DNA of 64,000 bases. It comes from Pseudisothecium myosuroides (lineage: Eukaryota > Streptophyta > Bryopsida > Hypnales > Lembophyllaceae). Positions 57,906 to 64,000 of this stretch are shown piece after piece; position 1 is the first letter of the stretch; every line of letters starts with the position of its first letter. Below the pieces are notes generated by a model. The model saw only the letters and a list, made by a program, of their open reading frames with translations. It had not been told where the DNA came from and searched no databases. Location: contig OX637287.1 in NCBI GenBank assembly GCA_951799445.1, positions 44,235,724-44,299,723 on the forward strand, given 5' to 3'. Both the position numbers and the translations under genes were made by a program.

Positions 57906-60900
57906 ATGGCGCGCGCGGTGGAGACCAGTCATGACATTGATCCTGCGACCGCGACGGTGGTGCAAGTGGCGGTAGGGGAGTCTCACACGCTCGCTCTTAC
58001 AGGTGCGGTACTCCTGTTGTCACTCCTTTCTTCTGAAAACTCTCTTATCCGCATATTCCGATGACGCAACAGGCTCTTCCCGCTTCCCGTAGTCTCGCAC
58101 GGGTTCGTAAGCCAGGCTCTCGCTTAGTACGTTAGTGGGAGGTCAACCGCGGTTTCTAGGAGAGATCCGTTGGTTCGCGAGAGGAAATTCGTGTGAATTC
58201 TTCGTCCGGAGATTGCTCCATGCACGGTGAAACCCGGCCTTCTTCTTGAAACCTGGAAATGACTCCACGGTTTGAATTAGTGTTAAGCACTGGTAGATGG
58301 ATTTTGTGATGAAACGGGTGCAGGAATGCTCCCAGTTTGTGAGCGCGGTTTGCTTGATAGCACATTTAGCGCGTGAACATTTAATGGGGTTTTTAGGATT
58401 GTGGAGAGTTGAGTTGCAGTCAACGAAAATGGGATGATCACGAAGTTCCAGGGTACTTTTCGGTGTCGAGGTTGCAGAGACTGATATGCCAGCTGCTGCA
58501 CTGTCCCCCATGTGATGTCCTGTGCAGCCAGCGGCAGTGTGTACACATGGGGTCGCGGCCAATTCGGTCGCCAAGGCATGGGCGTGTCCCAGGACGAGTT
58601 GGAACCAACGCTGATGGAGATAGGCATGGCAGGGGAGCCGGAGGATTCCGATTCGCCCGAAACGCGCGCCAGTTCGGACTGGGACTTGGCCGACAGATCC
58701 AGAATCACGCAAATTGCAGCTGGCTCGTATCACAGCCTCGCTCTCTCCGGTACTCTCGTCACTCTGGAACCCGTCACCGCTGGGATTCATGAAGTAAATT
58801 GGTTGGAGCAATGTTGTGGGATTCCTCGCGCGGGCTAACAATTTGCTGGGGGTTGGAATTTTGTGCTTGGCAACAGGTGATGGGACCGTGTGGTCATGGG
58901 GATTCAATGCCTGTATCCTACTTCAAAATTCTCGCTTTGTGTTCGTATTCATTTCATTGATTATTCATGGCTTGTGATTCTTTCTTTCCGGTTATGCTTT
59001 TGTGCCACTCCTTAATTGAAACATGGACGGTCAGCTGGGTCGTCAAAGAGCCGCGTCCTATCCTGCACCGATCACGTTCTCGACCACGGGCGGGTTCTCC
59101 TTTGAGGAGAACCGCAAGAGTGAAGGGAGGCAACTTAGGTTGGCGATGGTGGAAGCAGGCGGAATGATGTCGAGCGCGGTAGATAGCGAAGGCGGCTTAT
59201 GGCTCTGGGGCGCCGTTCCGCAACCCGATGCGGACGCGCAGATGTCACCCGATTCCTTCGAGCTTGCCAACATTGATAAGCCCCAGCGCGTGCTCGCGCT
59301 CACGGGGCACAGGGTACGCCGCGTTTCATGTGGGAGTGAGCACATTCTCGCACTCGTTGATGGGCGCAGCGGCGTGCGATGCTACGCGTGGGGAGGGAAT
59401 GCGTATGGCCAACTCGGTTTAGGTGACTTCAATTCCAGGGACACGCCGACCTTGGTCACGGCGATGGGCGTGCAGCAGGTGGGTATGATCGTCGACTTCG
59501 CGTGTGGGTTTTTCCATAGCGTCATCGTCACGGTCAAAGATGACTTTGGGGACTCGGGGAATAATATGAATCAGGCAGCATCCGTGGTAGATCAGGTGAT
59601 GGCCTCGCCGAAGCTACGTGGACGCGTTATTCCTGAACAGTACATGGACTCGATGTCGTCGTCTCCGCGGGTGCGATCGAAGCAGGGCTATCCTTACTCC
59701 GGGTCTAACAACTTGCACTCGCGAAGCCAGCAGCGAAGCACCTACAGCGTCGCCAGCGATGGGAGCTCCCGGGCGCATTCGGTGAGCTCGGTTTCCAGCT
59801 GGGGAGGCCCCCCGCTCCGCGCACAGGTACAAGCGTCGAAGCAGCGCGAGGCGCTATCTGCTAGCGCCAGATTGTCTACGTGCTGGGCGTTTGGACAGAA
59901 TGAGAATGGGCAGTTAGGCATAGGCTCGCGGGCGAATTCGCACACTCCCAGTTTAGTGGACTCGCTCCCAACGCACGAACGGATTCAAGCCGTTTCGTGT
60001 GGGCTGTTTCACACGGCGGTGGTCACGGAGTCGGGAGATGTATGGGTCTGGGGAATGGAAGGCGGTCTTGGACAATGGTAAGAGAATTTTTATGCTGCCA
60101 ATTGTTGGAATCATGTGCTGTCATATGTACCTCTTGGAAAAATCAGTTCTAAAAGAGTATCGAATTTTCTGCAGCCCCGGTATCGGACCGCCAGGGTCGA
60201 AGAGCGGGGACGCGCTCATGCCGGTGCGCGTTTTTGGGGAGTCGTCCGCGAAGTGCAATCCGCTTTCAGGTGCCAAAGGCATCGCTTGCGGCGGTGCGCA
60301 CACGGTGACGGTTGCCAGCGGGGGCACGGATCTCTGGGCCTGGGGTCGTGGCAAGAACGGCGTCCTGGGGCTGGGCCATCACTCGGACAGCTGGTTCCCG
60401 AGTCCCGTGCTGTGGCCGCTCGGAATTCCCAAGGACTTGGAGCCCAGCCGCGAGTACGAGGATCGGAGGTCCAGCCGTCCGTCGAGCCGTGGCGGTTCTC
60501 GCGGCCGTGGCGACGAGATCCGACCCTACGTCGCCGACGAAAGCAGCAAGGCTCCTCGGCGCAACTCGTTTTCGCGATCATCAGCTAGTGAGCAACTGCA
60601 GTTGGAGGCCGCGGAGCGGCCTTCTCGTGGCCAGGTTGCGAGCATCCGCAAGGCCATGGAACCAACGGGGCAGCCGTCACGACAAGCCACGATATCGCCT
60701 GGGCGGCCGTCTCGACGTGGCGATCAGTTCTGGCCTCCAGTGCAAGCCGACCTTCAGGAGCATTCGAATCCTCGCAACTTCCGACGTGAAATGGGCAGCG
60801 AGCCGTCCACCGCCGCCATGAGCCCGAGTATGAGAGCATTCAAGTACCAAGTGGGAAACGCGCCAGCAGCTCCACCCCCGCATCATCATCCCGAAGACGT

Positions 60901-61477
60901 GACGGCCATGAAAGCCGAGCTCGCCGAGTGCCGTCGCTATGCCGAAAATCTCCACGCCGCAGTGTACGGCGGGCTCGAGACGTTCACCCTGCCCCTTCCA
61001 GCCAAGCCCAACCATTACGCCGCCAACGGATCCCACTCCAATACCTCACCACTCCAGGAATGGCAACAGCGCGTCGAGGAGGCGCCGCTTGAAGAGCTCG
61101 TAAGTTGCCACTCACTCCTCTCCCACTCCATCCTTTCCTCCTCCTCCTAATCTAACTTCCAATTGCACCCCGCGCAGGCCAAGCTCGACATTTTTTACAA
61201 AGGCATGCGCAACCGGCTGAAAGACATGCTATTCCAACGGAAGATGGAGGACTGGTGTCGCCGCGCCATGTCCGGCGTCGCGGCGTCGTCTTACCAGGAG
61301 CCGCCTCCCGTGCGGGAGCCTTACTCGGTGCAAAGCACGCCCTTCTTCGACGAGCCCGGCGATCTCGCGCTCCGAATGTCCGGGATTTTGAGCGACCGCG
61401 GGGAAATGCTCCCCCCTGCTGCTCTCGCCGCCTCCATCGCGGAGTTTCGCATGCAATCCCAGCGCCACCGCAGATAA
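57906..61477 (+). CDS. RCC1/UVR8-like repeat protein, 6 exons, about 872 aa
   Basis: Seven-bladed-propeller type protein with RCC1 repeats. Its partners and role in this organism are unknown. Exons: 57906-58002, 58528-58749, 58877-58908, 59035-60077, 60175-61099 and 61178-61477, totalling 2619 nt. Repeats are visible as GESHTLALT/ASGSVYTWGRGQFG, AAGSYHSLALSG/DGTVWSWGFN, CGSEHILALVDG and CYAWGGNAYGQLGLGDFNSR, CGFFHSVIVTV, CWAFGQNENGQLGIGSRANS, CGLFHTAVVTESGDVWVWG, and CGGAHTVTVASG/LWAWGRGKNGVLGLGHHSDS. A long Ser/Arg-rich linker and a coiled-coil-like helix (MKAELAECRRYAENLH) precede the end, AKLDIFYKGMRNRLKDMLFQ. The exon 3/4 junction has no GT donor: the in-frame solution uses GC at 58909 and AG at 59034 and loses the expected DGQ residues. 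All other junctions are GT-AG and in phase. Confidence 0.88.
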
Positions 61478-62599
61478 CCCCAGCCGCCGCCTAAACACTA
61501 AACCCCGCCAGCCACGGTAAAAATCGTAAAACCAGGCACCCTCCTGACCCGATTCTTCGCTTGCGTTCGCCGCGATGGAGATCGTAAAACACACATTCCA
61601 AGCCCAGCTGCCACCTGATTAGTGCCAGGACTGCCAAGATGCTGTTGCTGCTGCGACATGGCTGGCAGGCGGGATTGATCCAATCGCCGTGCAGGCCAGT
61701 GATCATCTGCTCTTGTCAGGCTCAGGATCCTTACGCCTGACACATCTGAATTGGAATCCGTGTATGTCTGGCTTCTCTCCATGCCGATTGGATTGGAGAC
61801 TCCCCTGTCACTTATCCTAAAGCTGGTTGGCTAGCTGGGCATTGATCACCGACTGTGGAGTTGCTGGCCAACGACCGACCTCCAGGCAAGGACTCGGGTG
61901 ATGAATTCGAAGTCGTAAGACTACGTCAACACCGAGTTGGCAGAGACCCTTCCCCAATTTCTTGGGCACCTCTATGCCGACATTACTTGTGATTTGATTG
62001 GGTATGATACTTCTCCAATTGTGAGAGTACAAGTTTCCTCCGACGCAACTGGCTTCCGGTCCATGTGGCAGTGCAGCAATGACGCACCGATGATGCTTCT
62101 TCAGGAATTGTACTGTACATCCCGCGAACTGAAAAAGATTTGATTTGTACTGTATTGTAGGACTTTCCACCCTCCTGTCTGTGTCATACTTGCTTTGATC
62201 ACTCTGTTCAATAAAAAATGCTGTAATTCAAAGTTACCTTATCCTCTCATCTGTGTTGAATTTATGAGACTACCTGATTCATTCATAACATTATTAGCCC
62301 GTGCAGAGACGTGCAGCACTGCAGCTTGCTGTTCTGTTTTTACTGTGGAGAATGTTCATGACTTTCGTACGTATGTTATGAGTTCTCTGTACTATCTTGA
62401 TCTTATCCTATGTGGGAGGTACCCATAACGACAGGGAAGAAGATACTTAGCGCTAGCCGCTCGGTAAGTGCTGTCAATCCATGCCTTCCACGACAATAGT
62501 TAGTTACTTGCTTCGTAGTGTAAATGCTTTTGTTTTTGTTGTCATCAATAGCGGAGGACGGTGAATTCTCCCAACGATCGTTGCAAGTGGACGTATGTC
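61478..62599 (+). terminator. RCC1 gene 3' region with probable poly(A) signal
   Basis: Sequence after the TAA stop has no supported coding frame. A canonical AATAAA (62210-62215) in a T-rich context is the best poly(A) signal candidate and would give a 3' UTR of about 750 bp. Confidence 0.45.
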
Positions 62600-62672
62600 C
62601 CTCTAGCCATATACTACTGGGACTCTGGCAAACCGAGAGTCTCCCAGAGTCCCAGTAGTATATGGCTAGAGG
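62600..62672. repeat. Perfect 29-bp hairpin with 15-bp loop
   Basis: The arm 62600-62628 (CCTCTAGCCATATACTACTG followed by GGACTCTGG) is perfectly complementary to 62644-62672. The right arm is followed by a short direct repeat (ggctagaggt, gtagaggtag). This could be a microRNA-like stem, a terminal hairpin of a small element or a chance duplication in inverted orientation. Confidence 0.85.
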
Positions 62673-64000
62673 TAGAGGTAGTCTGGCTAGAGGTGTTCTG
62701 CAATTGTAATCAAGAGGCACGTGGCTCGTAAAGCTGCTCAGTTCAGCAAGGACATCTCGCTTGAATTGGTCAATAATAATAATAATTTTCCTCTTTTTAT
62801 GACAATAATGTTTTGAAGACTGTTATGTGCGTAGAAAACTACCAATTCGTTTCAGAATTTTTTTCTTTCGGTACCAGAAGTGAGTCAGCTTCCATCGTAC
62901 TCACTACAATGTCATCTTGGACTTCTTGCACCCTTTCTGGCTGCATCGTTAATGTAGTCGCCATGCTTTCACAGCTGTGCTGTCCACTATCCAGTAGGCG
63001 CAGTCTGGGCTCGACACTCAATGCGACAGCTCTACTTTTCATCTGAAATGATCGGGGTGGTAACTTTTGGGATTGATCAAGCGCTTGATTGTCAATGAAA
63101 GTCTCACTTGGATTAAGGAAATCTCGTTTTGCAAAAGTTGTGGCTTTCCGATCAAACAAGGCGCGGTATTAAATCTTAACTCCTCGCTCTAGATCCGGGA
63201 ATTTTAATTTGTACTATGGATTACAGACAACAAGGACCATAACGACTCCAAAGCACATGCAGGACACAAGCCAGTTCATCAACTTCTCAGAAGTCCAGAT
63301 GTTTTGTTCAATTTCCTAAAGTTTATGACTAGCTCTTCCCATGTTCTTCACCAATTCTGGTGATCAATGAAATTTGGCCTCATCTGAAGTTCTCATATTA
63401 GCGTTGTGTCAATATTGGTTGCTGAAGTGGGTTCTCAAAATCCGATTTTAACACATGTCACATCACGAGGACAAAAGCCAAGGTGGAAGCTTTGACACCC
63501 CAAAACTGTCTCAATGCTCAAGTTGCCCCCCAAAAAATGTGGAGGTAGGGGGCTGGCAGGAAGAGATTCTAGAGAGAACTTACCCAAAACCCAAGAAGAT
63601 GCTCAAAATCTGTCGTATTCAGGTGGATTTTGTTCAAAGCCTGTTTGTTCCAAAAAGTATATATTTGCCCTCTTTGATAGTGGCAGGAAATCAGAAATCC
63701 AGGATATGATTCCGAGCATCAGATCCAGCTTCCTGTCTTGCCGCCCGCTGATATATGTATTGAAATGATGCATCGAATTCGTTGAACCTTTTGATCGAAA
63801 CCATGAATCCCGAGTGAACATGCAGTAGGACTTCCATTCTGCTGCCTGGCCGGGATTGCGTGGCGGCCGTGACGATCGAGCTGTGCTAGCTAGACTGCTG
63901 CGTCCAAGCGCGGCCGAAACTCGAATCCCCCGAGGAACGTGTTGATATGGCTCACCGGGCACCCCTCAATGAGCTGCCATTTGCGCAGCCTCAAGCTGTA
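62673..64000. other. Intergenic to window edge
   Basis: An open minus-strand frame at 62839-63159 (MKSRAVALSVEPRLRLLDSG within it) has protein-like composition but no recognised family and no supported start. From about 63835 to the edge the sequence is GC-rich, and a gene may begin or end beyond the window. Nothing is firmly supported. Confidence 0.35.

Noticed and set aside
58143..58907. A 254-codon minus-strand frame across the RCC1 exons
   Set aside because: Antisense shadow of real exons 2 and 3.

Overview
The window is plant nuclear DNA, most likely from a moss. The evidence is intron-containing genes with plant-type splice sites, an Lhcb3-type antenna protein with a chloroplast transit peptide, plant-type RING and RCC1 proteins, and teloboxes (AAACCCTAA). 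The species was not determined. All exon models were made by eye from splice signals, reading phase and family conservation.

Left gene-rich part (about 1.4-18.3 kb). In order: a plus-strand RING-finger gene (coding from about 3.47 to 5.62 kb); copy A of a duplicated block (about 6.19-8.46 kb) with a BolA gene on the minus strand; Lhcb3 (8866-10307, plus) followed by a tandem copy of its own 3' end; two coding-like exons of an unrecognised gene (11.18-12.14 kb); copy B of the duplicated block (about 12.24-14.17 kb) with a second BolA gene; and an eight-exon EndA/endonuclease I-type nuclease gene (14317-18279, plus). Copy A ends with a piece of exon 2 of this nuclease gene. The ancestral duplication therefore spanned BolA plus part of the nuclease gene, and Lhcb3 now lies between the two copies.

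Middle part (about 18.3-56.6 kb). This is an AT-rich gene desert with no gene I can support. It is built largely from non-autonomous transposable elements. The commonest is a family with ends reading TTAA-CCCCTAAAGG ... CCTTTAGGGG-TTAA, with about 14 full or partial copies counting one left of the genes. TTAA target duplications and CCC-starting inverted repeats are hallmarks of piggyBac transposons, which are little known in plants. Other elements are a Harbinger-type MITE with TAA target duplications, a CACTA-type MITE with TGG target duplications, several long foldbacks (one a near-perfect 357-bp hairpin inside another foldback), and MITEs nested in MITEs.

Right part (about 56.6-64 kb). 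GC content rises again. A six-exon plus-strand gene encodes an RCC1/UVR8-like propeller protein of about 872 residues (57906-61477), with one splice junction lacking a usual GT donor. Downstream are a probable poly(A) signal, a perfect 29-bp hairpin, and sequence with no gene I can support up to the window edge.

No rRNA, tRNA or CRISPR was seen, and no transposase or reverse transcriptase coding sequence was recognised.
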